Shown here one piece after another: positions 41,692-50,200 of a DNA stretch of 64,000 nt. Every line of letters starts with the position of its first letter. Position 1 is the first letter of the stretch. The notes under the pieces were generated by a model. The model saw only the letters and a list, made by a program, of their open reading frames with translations, was not told the DNA's origin and searched no databases. The DNA is from Fen-1273 sp963748405 (GTDB taxonomy: Bacteria > Bacteroidota > Ignavibacteria > UBA10030 > UBA6906): positions 62,001-126,000 of the forward strand of contig CAVVIT010000002.1 in NCBI GenBank assembly GCA_963748405.1. The letters are read 5' to 3'. The translations under genes and the position numbers were made by a program.

Positions 41692-42180
41692 ATGTATGCG
41701 AATACGACAGCCGCAATGATGCAGAAGACCGGGCAGAGGCTCTACACGATCGGCGAGGCCGCTGATCTTATCGGAGTGTCTGTCCCCACGATCCGGATGT
41801 ATGAGCGGGAAGGCCTGATCATTCCTCTCCGGAAGGCTTCACGGCACCGGCTTTTTGCCGAATCGGATCTCGAGCGCATCCGTTCGATCCGCCGGACGAT
41901 CAACACGGAGAAGGTAAGCATCGCCGGCATCCGCCGGCTGATGTCCCTCGTCCCGTGCTGGAAAATGAACGGATGCACGGACGAGGGGAGGTCGGCCTGC
42001 CCGCGCAGTACATCGAATGGATCCCCGTGCTGGATTGTGACGGGGAAAACCTGGCAGTCGAAGAGCGACGAATGCAGGACGTGCGGGGTCTATCTGAAGA
42101 CGGCAGACTACGGCCAGCTGAAAGCCGTCCTGGAGGAATACGGAGTGGACAGCTCTCCCGCACCGCAGACCGGGGGGTAA
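41692..42180 (+). CDS. MerR-family regulator with Cys-rich C-terminus
   Basis: A 162-residue protein. The MerR winged helix-turn-helix is at about 18-85 ('LYTIGEAADLIGVSVPTIRM', then 'YEREGLIIPLRKASRHRLF'). The C-terminus replaces the usual effector domain with a Cys-rich segment: 'PCWKMNGC', 'SACP', 'SPCW', 'DECRTCGVYL', six or more cysteines likely to hold a metal or Fe-S cluster. It diverges from the 1202-residue Fe-S oxidoreductase gene with 230 bp between, so redox or metal control of that gene is plausible. A short dyad GTGC-N5-GCAC lies at 41637-41649. The start may be ATG 41692 or the ATG pair at 41716. Confidence 0.82.
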   Translation: MYANTTAAMMQKTGQRLYTIGEAADLIGVSVPTIRMYEREGLIIPLRKASRHRLFAESDLERIRSIRRTINTEKVSIAGIRRLMSLVPCWKMNGCTDEGRSACPRSTSNGSPCWIVTGKTWQSKSDECRTCGVYLKTADYGQLKAVLEEYGVDSSPAPQTGG

Positions 42181-42214
42181 TCCCCGGGCCGGACCCGGTG
42201 CCGGCGGGATCGGC

Positions 42215-43504
42215 TTACACTCCCCGCGGGGGGACCTGTGATCGGGCATCAACATCGAAGCGGACGGTTTTATCCCACGTCCGCTTCTCCTTTTTTACGT
42301 ATTCGATCCACAGCGCCTTGATCACGATGTAGATCCAGAGCTGACAATACGAGAAATACATCAGGATGAGGACGGGGATGTGCTTCAGGCGGTCCTCCCC
42401 GTCGTACGAAATCGCGAGCATCGTCTCCCCGAGAAAAAGGAAGAACGCCATGATCCAGACGAATGTGTACGGCCCCGGCAGAGAGATCGTCACGAGGTTT
42501 GCCGCGCTCACGATGAAGAGCAGGTCAGAAATCACGATCGCGACAAAGAACACGTAATACAGCGAGAGCGTGTAGAGCACGTCAAACATCAGGCGCTTGC
42601 TCCGGAACTGCCGGATGTGCTTCAGAAACTTCCCCAGCACGTAGTTATTCCCCCTCACCCACCGGACCCGCTGCCTGACCCAGACGCTCCAGGACTGCGG
42701 CTCCTGCTCGTACGTGACGGCGTACGGCACGAATTTGATCTTGTATCCCTCCTGATAGATCCTGATGCTCAGCTCCGAGTCTTCGGTGAGGGCTTCCTCA
42801 TCCCACCCGTTGAGCTGCCGGATCAGCCAGGTCCAGACGACAAAGTTCGTCCCGGGAAGCGTGGCGATGTTGTGCATCTGCCAGCGTCCGGCCTGCAGCA
42901 TCGACTGAAAACTGAGCGTTTCGATGTTGATGAACCGGGTCAGCAGGTTGACGTCCTTGTTCACCGTGCGGAACTTGCCGAGCGCCGCTCCCAGCTCGCT
43001 GTTCTCGAGCAGCTGCGCGACGAGGTACCGGAGGGCATTCCTGTCCGGTGTATTGTCCGCATCGTAGACGGCGACGACATCGGCCTGAACCTGCGTCATC
43101 GCCAGGTTCAGGGCTCGGGATTTTCCCCTCCCCCCCTCACCCTCCGGCACGTCGAAGAGCCTGACGCGGCTGTCCCTGCCGGCCGCCGCGAGGATGATCT
43201 CCCGCGTTGCGTCGGTGGAGCCGTCGTTGATGACGAGGATGCTCAGCCGGTCCTTCGGATATTCCAGGCGCAGCATGGCGGCAATCGTGGCGCCGATGAC
43301 TTTTTCCTCGTTGTGGGCGGGGATGAGGATCGTGCAGGAGGGAAAATCGAACGTCATCCTGTCGATCGCGAGCTTCCGGTTCAGCGATTTCACGTAATTG
43401 ACGTACCCGAAAACCGTCAGGACGAACTGGTAGCCGATCATGAACCAGATCAGGATGACGGCGACGACGAACAGGAGACTGAGATCGATTTCCAGGAGTG
43501 TCAT
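42215..43504 (-). CDS. Membrane processive glycosyltransferase, family 2 (PgaC/BcsA-like)
   Basis: A 429-residue protein. One N-terminal membrane helix (LSLLFVVAVILIWFMIGYQF) precedes a GT2 domain: 'CTILIPAHNEEKVI', D94 in 'VINDGSTD', DAD at 148-150, TED with catalytic D242, and the processivity motif Q278-R-V-R-W282. Three or four C-terminal membrane helices follow. This layout is that of synthases that polymerise and extrude beta-linked polysaccharides such as poly-GlcNAc or cellulose. ATG 43504 overlaps the stop of the upstream DUF2334 gene (ATGA); the longer open frame is not used. The sugar is unknown. Confidence 0.9.
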   Translation of the reverse strand: MTLLEIDLSLLFVVAVILIWFMIGYQFVLTVFGYVNYVKSLNRKLAIDRMTFDFPSCTILIPAHNEEKVIGATIAAMLRLEYPKDRLSILVINDGSTDATREIILAAAGRDSRVRLFDVPEGEGGRGKSRALNLAMTQVQADVVAVYDADNTPDRNALRYLVAQLLENSELGAALGKFRTVNKDVNLLTRFINIETLSFQSMLQAGRWQMHNIATLPGTNFVVWTWLIRQLNGWDEEALTEDSELSIRIYQEGYKIKFVPYAVTYEQEPQSWSVWVRQRVRWVRGNNYVLGKFLKHIRQFRSKRLMFDVLYTLSLYYVFFVAIVISDLLFIVSAANLVTISLPGPYTFVWIMAFFLFLGETMLAISYDGEDRLKHIPVLILMYFSYCQLWIYIVIKALWIEYVKKEKRTWDKTVRFDVDARSQVPPRGV

Positions 43505-46500
43505 GCGTAGCGCCGCCGGACGATTTTGAGCGCGATGTACATCCCCAGGAGCAGGAGCACGGCGGTCGAGCCGAACACCGCGATGGCGTTCGATGACCAG
43601 AAGGACGTGAGGCTGACCCCGTAGGAGACCACGTCGCCGAGAACGACGTGGACGCTGTGTCTGCCGGGAGGGAGGACAAGGGTGAAACAATCGTTCCCCC
43701 TGAGCGGGCTGATCGGCCGGGGCTCGCCGTCCACGCTCAGGGCCGTCGCCTCCCTGTTGAGCGCCACCAGCACACGCGTGTCCCCCTCGTACGTGAACGA
43801 CATCGTGCGGATCCCCTGCACGACGGAAAGAAGATTCCCATTGATCGAGAGGATGCGGGCATCGAGCTCATGCGTGGAAAACGTCGGGGGCTGGTCTCCC
43901 CCCGCGTTCACCGTGTGTGTGCCCGCCGGAATCAGGAAGACGTTCTCCCGGGAGGGGGAGTGGAGCATCCCGTCGATGCGGATCGCCCTGACCTCCGGGG
44001 GGAGCTTCAGCGTGAAAGAATACGGGGACGACACCTCGTACCCGTGGCTCGTGCGCCGGTACTGGACATCGCTGGCGAGCGCGAACGGGAAGAACTTCAG
44101 GTCCTGCGGATTCACGCTGGATTCGGAATAGATCGTCATGCGGGGAGCTCCAAGCGACGCCGCGCGGACGAGGAGAAAACTCTCCGTCCCGGTCTGTATG
44201 AGGGTCGGGAAGGGCGTCACCTGGTCCGGCTTGCGCGGGCCCGCAACGATGTTCAGATCAAGCAGGAGGTGCGAGCTGTCCCCGAGCATCCGGGTGTACT
44301 TCTTCCCGATGTCGACGTACCGGGAGGGGACCGTCGCCCACATCCGCTCGGCGTCCTCCACCTGGAGCAGAAACCCGTATTTCTTCTGAAGGGCGAGTAT
44401 GGAATTCATGTCGACCCCGACATATTCCCGGAGCTCGGGAGCCCCGTAGCTGTCCATCGCCGTGACGATGACCTGAAAGCCCGGGCGCGCGGCACTGATC
44501 GCGCCGAACACGGGGAGCAGCCGCTCGTACACCCCTTCCAGCGCTTTGATCCTGTATTCGACGACAAGACGCCGTGCCTCGGGATTCACCTTCCAGTAAT
44601 CCACGGACGTCGAATCGAGGACTTCGTCGAGTTCAAATCCGTATTTCTTCCTGAAATCCGCGAGCGCCGAGGGGTGCATGGGGGTGAAGAGGAGGGGGTC
44701 CTGGAACCCGCGCCCGGATTCGAAGTACAGCTCCGCAAGGTTCACCCCGTCCCAGTCGAACTGCTCCAGGAGTTTCCTGTACTCCGCCACCATCGCGCGC
44801 AGGCACGCGGTGTCCGTCAGCGCCACCGGATACCGCCAGGACGCCCGGGCGTCCGCCTCCTCGACGTTCTTCTCCCGCCACTCCGGATGGTCGTCCCAGA
44901 ATTTCTGGCTGACCTGCGGCGGCTCGATCCAGGCGTACACGAGGATCCCGTTCGCGTGGGCGAGCGAGATGAGACGCTGATAATCGTACGTGTATTTCGG
45001 ATACTGGTGCCATCCTGACACGTGCAGGACGCTGACCCCGAGCCGCACCCATTGCTTTACGAGCGCCTCGGTGCTCATCGTCCTGGCCCGCGATCCGGGC
45101 TCAAAATATACCTCCAGGTGATCGCGCCGGACGACGGGGCCGAGACGGAAGTACCGGCCGATGTACTCCATGAGGTAGGGATAGAGGCTGTAACCCTCCC
45201 GCGAGCGGGGGTCAAACCTCGTCGAAAAGTAGATGACCTTCCCCCGGCCGAAGGACTTGCCGACAACCAGGGGCGCGTCGGTATCCTCGTCGACGCAGAA
45301 CACCTCATCGAGCCCCTCGACGTCGAACTTGGTGGCAAGCTCGGGATACCGCCACACGATCCGTTCGTCAGGAAAGAGGCGGTCCCGGACGTGGGTCACC
45401 CGGAGATGCGTTTCTCCGGACGTGATCCCGAGCTCCTTCGAGAGATCCGTCGGCATGTCGGTGACGACGTTTCCCCCCTCCCGGACGAACCGCGTGATTG
45501 CATCGTAATCTTCGTCGCGCAGCGAATCCACGAACGTGTAGGGGATGAACAGCAGGTTGTACGGATCGGGGCGGACCTTCTGACCGACGAACACGGTGTC
45601 CACGGCGATGTTGACGCTCTTCATGACCCCGGCAAACGACGCCTGATCGTCGAACGCCGCCCCCGCGGCGAACTGATTCCAGAGTATCGCGACGCGCGCT
45701 TCCTGCCAGGTGTCCTCCTGCCCGGTCAGGCGTTCGTAGATTCTTCCCGCCCCGCTGACAACGCGTTCCGCAAGGGAGGGGCTCTTCTCCCTGAACTCCA
45801 CGGGTTCGGCCTTGTAGATCTGCCCCGGCTCGAGCGTGACGTGACGCGTAACGGGCCCCTTGAGCCGTTTGTCCGAGGTCGTCGTGGCGACGATATCCCC
45901 GTTCCGGTCGAACGTGGTCTCCTGGAGATACTGGTCGTCAAGCGTGATCGTATAATCCTGGGAGCCGCACAGGATGATCCGGTCCTTCAGTTTGACCCAG
46001 TGGGTGAGGTCCTTGACATCCATGTAGGTATACCCGAGGGCCTGCACGCCGTCGACAATCTGTTTGAGCAGGTCCAGGTCGACGAATGCATGGAAGAAAT
46101 TAGAGGCATACCCGTCCCTCACCGCCAGGTTGACCTTCGCCGACGCGATGATGCGCCTGACCGCCGCTTCCCCGACCGCCGGATCCGGATCGAGGGGAAC
46201 GTAGCCGAGGTTCTCCGGAATAATGCGCTGACCGTACAGGTCTTTGTTGATCATGTACGGAAAGTACTGTCCCGCGTCGGCGTCCTCGATCGCCAGCCGC
46301 TGTTCCATCGCCGTGCTGAAGTACCTGCTGACGGTCTCGTACAGCTTGATGGATGCGGTGTAGTGGGGGGTCTCCCAGACGAGCGGGTACAGTCCGTTCT
46401 TCATGAACTCCTGAATCCCCGCGTCCAGTTTGCGGGCGATCCCTTCGGCGGTTTCCTCCCGTATCGGGCGGTTCGTGGTCTCATCCCAGAACTCGAAGTC

Positions 46501-47448
46501 CACCGCGGTCGTCCCGCGGTACTGGTGCGTGACGCCGTGCATGACGATGGTGCCGCCGTTCTGCACCATGTATTTCAGCGCGTCGACGAGGTCGGGCCTG
46601 TCCGACAGGCTGACGCTGATGCCTTCGGCGGGACTCCTGTAAAAGGGGATGACCCCGACAAGAAACGGGACGTTGCGCGAGGAGAGAATGTCGGCGATCT
46701 CGCGGAGCTTCGCCGGATTTTCCAGCGGATTGACGTCTTCGATCCGGATCAGCGCGGTGTGCGAGGTTTCGTGGGGCTGACGGAGAAGGTCGTGGAGCAT
46801 GTCGGCAAAATACAGGTACCGGTCGGTCTCCGTGGCGGAGGCGAACGGGCAGTCGGCAATGTACATGAGGTTCCCGGAGCGGACGATGTAGGGGACCTCC
46901 CAGTGCTTCCCGGTCGAGAGAGCGGTGGCGGCGACCGTGACCTTCTTCCGGTCCGAGATCTCGATCATGTTGATGTTCGGCTCGCCCTTCGTGAAGGTGT
47001 TGTCGCCGGCCCTGACGACGTCGAAGACGCTGAGCGAGTCGATGTGGGAAACGCTGAACCCGTATTTCTTCTTCACGTCCGCCCGAGAGGAGAACTCCTT
47101 GAACCCGGTGTCCATCCAGATCACCGGCGTCGTCGACGCAAGGACGTCATCCTGGAACCTTGCCGGGGGAGTGTAGACCGCGTTGAAACCGATGAAGAAT
47201 ACCAGGTCGTATCGGGAAAACGTGTGCGGCACGTACTCATCGACGCCGAGGACGCGCGCCGTGGCGTTGAAGTGCCCGAGCAGGTCCGCGAGCTCCCGTC
47301 CCCGGGCGATGGCGGAGCTCTTCATCGAGGTCCCCCCCTCGACGACGATGAGGACGCTTGTCGGCGTCCCCCCGTCGCCGGAGGCTCCCGGCGCAGACGT
47401 TGTCAGAACGGCGAGAAGCGCAATCGGCAGGATACAGCGTCGGAGCAC
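43501..47448 (-). CDS. Giant exported DUF2334 polysaccharide-deacetylase-like/glycosidase-like protein
   Basis: 1315 residues from GTG 47448, chosen because AGGGGA precedes it and a signal peptide begins there (CILPIALLAVLTTSAPGASG); a frame from 47511 is possible. The N-terminal third is a DUF2334-type deacetylase fold ('TALIRIEDVNPLENPAKLRE', 'FLVGVIPFYRSP', 'GTIVMHGVTHQY'). A central flavodoxin/GATase-like region follows. A TIM-barrel glycosidase-like domain comes next ('ILVYAWIEPPQVSQKFWDDH', 'DWDGVNLAELYFE'), then beta-sandwich repeats and a C-terminal membrane anchor. The combination resembles the PgaB plan (deacetylase plus hydrolase) and is coupled to a GT2 synthase, so exopolysaccharide modification is likely. 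Confidence 0.78.
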   Translation of the reverse strand: MLRRCILPIALLAVLTTSAPGASGDGGTPTSVLIVVEGGTSMKSSAIARGRELADLLGHFNATARVLGVDEYVPHTFSRYDLVFFIGFNAVYTPPARFQDDVLASTTPVIWMDTGFKEFSSRADVKKKYGFSVSHIDSLSVFDVVRAGDNTFTKGEPNINMIEISDRKKVTVAATALSTGKHWEVPYIVRSGNLMYIADCPFASATETDRYLYFADMLHDLLRQPHETSHTALIRIEDVNPLENPAKLREIADILSSRNVPFLVGVIPFYRSPAEGISVSLSDRPDLVDALKYMVQNGGTIVMHGVTHQYRGTTAVDFEFWDETTNRPIREETAEGIARKLDAGIQEFMKNGLYPLVWETPHYTASIKLYETVSRYFSTAMEQRLAIEDADAGQYFPYMINKDLYGQRIIPENLGYVPLDPDPAVGEAAVRRIIASAKVNLAVRDGYASNFFHAFVDLDLLKQIVDGVQALGYTYMDVKDLTHWVKLKDRIILCGSQDYTITLDDQYLQETTFDRNGDIVATTTSDKRLKGPVTRHVTLEPGQIYKAEPVEFREKSPSLAERVVSGAGRIYERLTGQEDTWQEARVAILWNQFAAGAAFDDQASFAGVMKSVNIAVDTVFVGQKVRPDPYNLLFIPYTFVDSLRDEDYDAITRFVREGGNVVTDMPTDLSKELGITSGETHLRVTHVRDRLFPDERIVWRYPELATKFDVEGLDEVFCVDEDTDAPLVVGKSFGRGKVIYFSTRFDPRSREGYSLYPYLMEYIGRYFRLGPVVRRDHLEVYFEPGSRARTMSTEALVKQWVRLGVSVLHVSGWHQYPKYTYDYQRLISLAHANGILVYAWIEPPQVSQKFWDDHPEWREKNVEEADARASWRYPVALTDTACLRAMVAEYRKLLEQFDWDGVNLAELYFESGRGFQDPLLFTPMHPSALADFRKKYGFELDEVLDSTSVDYWKVNPEARRLVVEYRIKALEGVYERLLPVFGAISAARPGFQVIVTAMDSYGAPELREYVGVDMNSILALQKKYGFLLQVEDAERMWATVPSRYVDIGKKYTRMLGDSSHLLLDLNIVAGPRKPDQVTPFPTLIQTGTESFLLVRAASLGAPRMTIYSESSVNPQDLKFFPFALASDVQYRRTSHGYEVSSPYSFTLKLPPEVRAIRIDGMLHSPSRENVFLIPAGTHTVNAGGDQPPTFSTHELDARILSINGNLLSVVQGIRTMSFTYEGDTRVLVALNREATALSVDGEPRPISPLRGNDCFTLVLPPGRHSVHVVLGDVVSYGVSLTSFWSSNAIAVFGSTAVLLLLGMYIALKIVRRRYA

Positions 47449-47528
47449 ACTCTTCCCCTGGTGATCAATGAATGGGAACAATATACGGACTCTCCCGTTC
47501 ATTCGGAACACTCGGGGGGCGGGGCCCC

Positions 47529-48416
47529 TTATTTCGTGTCAAGGATGACGGGAAGCCCGTCTTTGCCCGATCCCACGATGATCACCTTCGTGTTCGCCGA
47601 CGCAGCGAGCTTTTCCGTGGCCTCGATCCCCTTCCACCTGAGCAGGGGCTCGCTGATCCCCTGGGCGACGATCGTCTGGAAGTCGGCGATGCCCTTGGCC
47701 TCGATCCTTTTCCTGTCCGCCTCCTGTTTCTCCTTCGTCAGGATGAACTCCATCCGCTGGCTCTCCTGCTCCGCCCGCTGCTTCTGCTCGATTGCGTCCG
47801 TCAGCTGCGACGGGAGCGCCACGTTCCTGAGCGGGGTGGTCTCCACGACGATCCCGCGCGGTGCCGTGACCGCGGCGAGCTCCTGCTGAATGTCCGTCCC
47901 GAGCTTCTCCCGCTCCGAAGAATAGAGGGCGCTTGCCTGGAAACTCGCCGTCACCGCGCGGCTGATCGATCGGAACTGGGGGATCAGGACGACGTCGGTA
48001 TACTCCGTCCCGATCTTCCTGTAAACGCTCGCCGCCGAATCCGGGTCGAGGTGATACAGGACGCTGATCTCGAGCCCGATCGTCAGCCCTTCGCGCGAGA
48101 GAACCTGCATCGTCTCCTTGTGCTCGGTCGTCTGTATCGAGAACTTGATGATGTGCGCGAGGGGATTGACGGGGTTGATTCCCGAGCGGATCGTGTTGTC
48201 GGACACGACGCCGAACACGTCGACAACGCCGACGTTACCCGCGGGGATGATCGTGAAACACTGAAGAACCGCCAGTACGATGAAGACGACCGCGGCGAGG
48301 CCCGTAAGTCCCGCGACGCCTTTGAACGCCTGGTTGCGTTCCTGGACTTTCTTTGATGCGGCCCGCCAGGCAATGAGAGCCACGAGCGCGATGACGATAC
48401 AGAGCAGGAATACCAT
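47529..48416 (-). CDS. Prohibitin/SPFH (band 7) family membrane protein
   Basis: A 295-residue protein. Two hydrophobic N-terminal stretches ('VFLLCIVIALVALIAW' and 'AAVVFIVLAVLQCFTIIP') precede the SPFH domain ('AGNVGVVDVFGVVSDNTIRS', 'HKETMQVLSREGLTIGLEIS', 'VTAPRGIVVETTPLRNVALP'). An Ala/Glu/Lys-rich coiled coil ('IEQKQRAEQESQRMEFIL') and a C-terminal oligomerisation segment follow. Bacterial prohibitin-like proteins form membrane rings and interact with membrane proteases or lipid domains. A clear AAGGAG precedes ATG 48416. It is followed by the DUF2334 gene after about 80 nt and may be expressed separately. Confidence 0.9.
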   Translation of the reverse strand: MVFLLCIVIALVALIAWRAASKKVQERNQAFKGVAGLTGLAAVVFIVLAVLQCFTIIPAGNVGVVDVFGVVSDNTIRSGINPVNPLAHIIKFSIQTTEHKETMQVLSREGLTIGLEISVLYHLDPDSAASVYRKIGTEYTDVVLIPQFRSISRAVTASFQASALYSSEREKLGTDIQQELAAVTAPRGIVVETTPLRNVALPSQLTDAIEQKQRAEQESQRMEFILTKEKQEADRKRIEAKGIADFQTIVAQGISEPLLRWKGIEATEKLAASANTKVIIVGSGKDGLPVILDTK

Positions 48417-48571
48417 GGTGTTTCTCCTTGAGGGTGGAAACGGGAATGTGAGGTCCGGCGGCCCGGATGCGGCCGGCTCAATTTACGAAGCCCGCTCCCT
48501 AACGGCAATTGGCCCCATCTGATGCGAAAAAACCCTATCTTTCCTGCTGGCCAGTTCAGACGGAGCCGCGC

Positions 48572-49513
48572 GTGAAAATGCTCGTCCCACGACGATTGAA
48601 GAAAGGTGACCTGCTCGGCATCATTTGCCCGGCAAGTCCGGTGTTTGATGCATCCCGGATCGAGAGGAGCGTCCGCTATTTTGAGGGACGGGGATACCGT
48701 GTCACGGTGGGGCGCAACGCCGCCCGGCAGACGGGATACCTCGCCGGGACGGACGAGGAGAGGGCGGAGGATATCCACGCGATGTTCGCGGACCGGGAGG
48801 TCAGGGGGATCTTCTGCGCACGCGGAGGGTACGGCACGCCCCGTCTCCTGTCCCGTCTGGACTACACGCTCATCGCCCGCAACCCCAAGGTCTTCGTCGG
48901 GTACAGCGACATCACCGCGCTGGCTCTCGCGATCTGGACAAAATGCAGGCTCGTGACGTACCACGGACCGATGCCCGCGGTGGACCTTGCCGATGATGTG
49001 AACCCTGTTGCCGAGGAGTCTCTCTGGAGAATGATCTCGAGCCCGGAGCGGCAGGCGACGGTGGCCGTTGCCGGCGGCTCCGCCGCCGGCATGAAACGGG
49101 GAGGATCGACGACCGGCCGGCTGCTCGGCGGAAACCTCTCGCTCCTCGTTTCCCTTCTCGGGACGCCGTACATGCCCGATACGGGGAAGTGCATTCTGTT
49201 CCTCGAGGAGATCGGCGAGGAACCCTACCGTGTCGACAGGATGCTGACGCATCTCGAGAACGCCCGTGTGCTCTCCCGTGCTGCGGGGCTGGCGATGGGC
49301 ATGTTCACCGACTGCACGCCGAAGGACCCCGCCGCCCCGTCGCTTTCACTCCCGGCCATCATGGCGGGGAAGGCGGAAAAGGCCGGGAGGCCCTTTCTGA
49401 CCGGACTGCCGATCGGTCACGAGAGAGCCATGGTGACGGTCCCCCTCGGCATCCGTGCCCGGCTTGACGCGGGGGCGGGAACGCTGACGCTGCTGGAACC
49501 CGCGACGACGTGA
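48572..49513 (+). CDS. Muramoyl LD-carboxypeptidase (S66 family)
   Basis: A 313-residue S66 peptidase: 'KKGDLLGIICPASPV', 'GYLAGTDEERAEDIHAMFAD', 'IFCARGGYGTPRLL', nucleophile Ser in 'VFVGYSDITAL', Glu in 'CILFLEEIGEEPYRVDRML', and His in 'LTGLPIGHE'. The family trims the terminal D-Ala from tetrapeptide stems in murein recycling, in the cytoplasm; no signal peptide is present. GTG 48572 is preferred because GGAG lies 6 nt before it; ATG 48578 is an alternative. It lies upstream of purN and the rod-shape cluster, consistent with cell-wall housekeeping. Confidence 0.9.
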   Translation: MKMLVPRRLKKGDLLGIICPASPVFDASRIERSVRYFEGRGYRVTVGRNAARQTGYLAGTDEERAEDIHAMFADREVRGIFCARGGYGTPRLLSRLDYTLIARNPKVFVGYSDITALALAIWTKCRLVTYHGPMPAVDLADDVNPVAEESLWRMISSPERQATVAVAGGSAAGMKRGGSTTGRLLGGNLSLLVSLLGTPYMPDTGKCILFLEEIGEEPYRVDRMLTHLENARVLSRAAGLAMGMFTDCTPKDPAAPSLSLPAIMAGKAEKAGRPFLTGLPIGHERAMVTVPLGIRARLDAGAGTLTLLEPATT

Positions 49514-49568
49514 CGGCCCGGCGGGTACGATTGTTGAATTTCTTTCTATTTTGTCGTAATTTTTTCCC

Positions 49569-50180
49569 ATGCTGAATATAGCCGTATTTGGTTCCGGAGC
49601 AGGATCGAACTTCAGGGCGATCCTGACGGCTATTCAGCAGGGGAATATCCCCGGCGCCCGGATTTCTCTTGTTGTCAGCAACAACTCCGGCGCGGGCATA
49701 CTCGGCATCGCCCGGGCCAACGCTCTCCCCGCCATTCACCTGAGCCAGAAGTTGTTTCCTGACGAACGGTCGTTCGTCGACACGGTCCTGTCCGCGCTGC
49801 GTGAACACGGTGTGAACTTCATCGCGCTGGCCGGCTACATGAAGCGGGTGCCGCCCGACGTCGTCGCGGCATACCGCGGCAGGGTCGTCAACATCCACCC
49901 GGCCCTGCTGCCGCGGTTCGGCGGCACAGGGATGTACGGGATGCGCGTGCACGAGGCGGTCCTCGCGTCGGGAGAGAAGACGAGCGGGGCCACCGTGCAT
50001 TATGTTGACGAGGAATATGATCACGGGAAGATCGTGCTCCAGCAGACGGTCCCGGTGCTTCCCGGCGACACGCCCGAGTCGCTCGCCGCACGGGTGCTGA
50101 CGGCGGAGCACGCTCTCTACCCCGCCGCGATCCGGCGGATCGCACAGATCGAAGATGCCCCCGTGCACGACCGCCACTGA
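49569..50180 (+). CDS. purN: Phosphoribosylglycinamide formyltransferase
   Basis: A 203-residue GAR transformylase. The N-terminus 'NIAVFGSGAGSNFRAIL' is typical, and the catalytic Asn-His-Asp set appears in 'RVVNIHPALLPRFGG' and 'VHYVDEEYDHG'. It transfers the formyl group of 10-formyl-tetrahydrofolate to glycinamide ribonucleotide, the third step of purine synthesis. purH starts 20 nt downstream, so the two folate-dependent formyl transfers of the pathway share an operon. The short AT-rich region before it (49530-49568) contains TATTTT but no convincing -35. Length and motifs are complete. Confidence 0.95.
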   Translation: MLNIAVFGSGAGSNFRAILTAIQQGNIPGARISLVVSNNSGAGILGIARANALPAIHLSQKLFPDERSFVDTVLSALREHGVNFIALAGYMKRVPPDVVAAYRGRVVNIHPALLPRFGGTGMYGMRVHEAVLASGEKTSGATVHYVDEEYDHGKIVLQQTVPVLPGDTPESLAARVLTAEHALYPAAIRRIAQIEDAPVHDRH

Positions 50181-50200
50181 CTGTATCACCGGAGAGTACC

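Noticed and set aside
45022..47889. 955-residue plus-strand open frame
   Set aside because: Antisense to the DUF2334 and prohibitin genes, low-complexity composition, no recognisable domain.
49530..49568. Possible TGTCGT operator half-site before purN
   Set aside because: Only one arm is present, with no partner at the 4-bp spacing seen at the dinB promoter.
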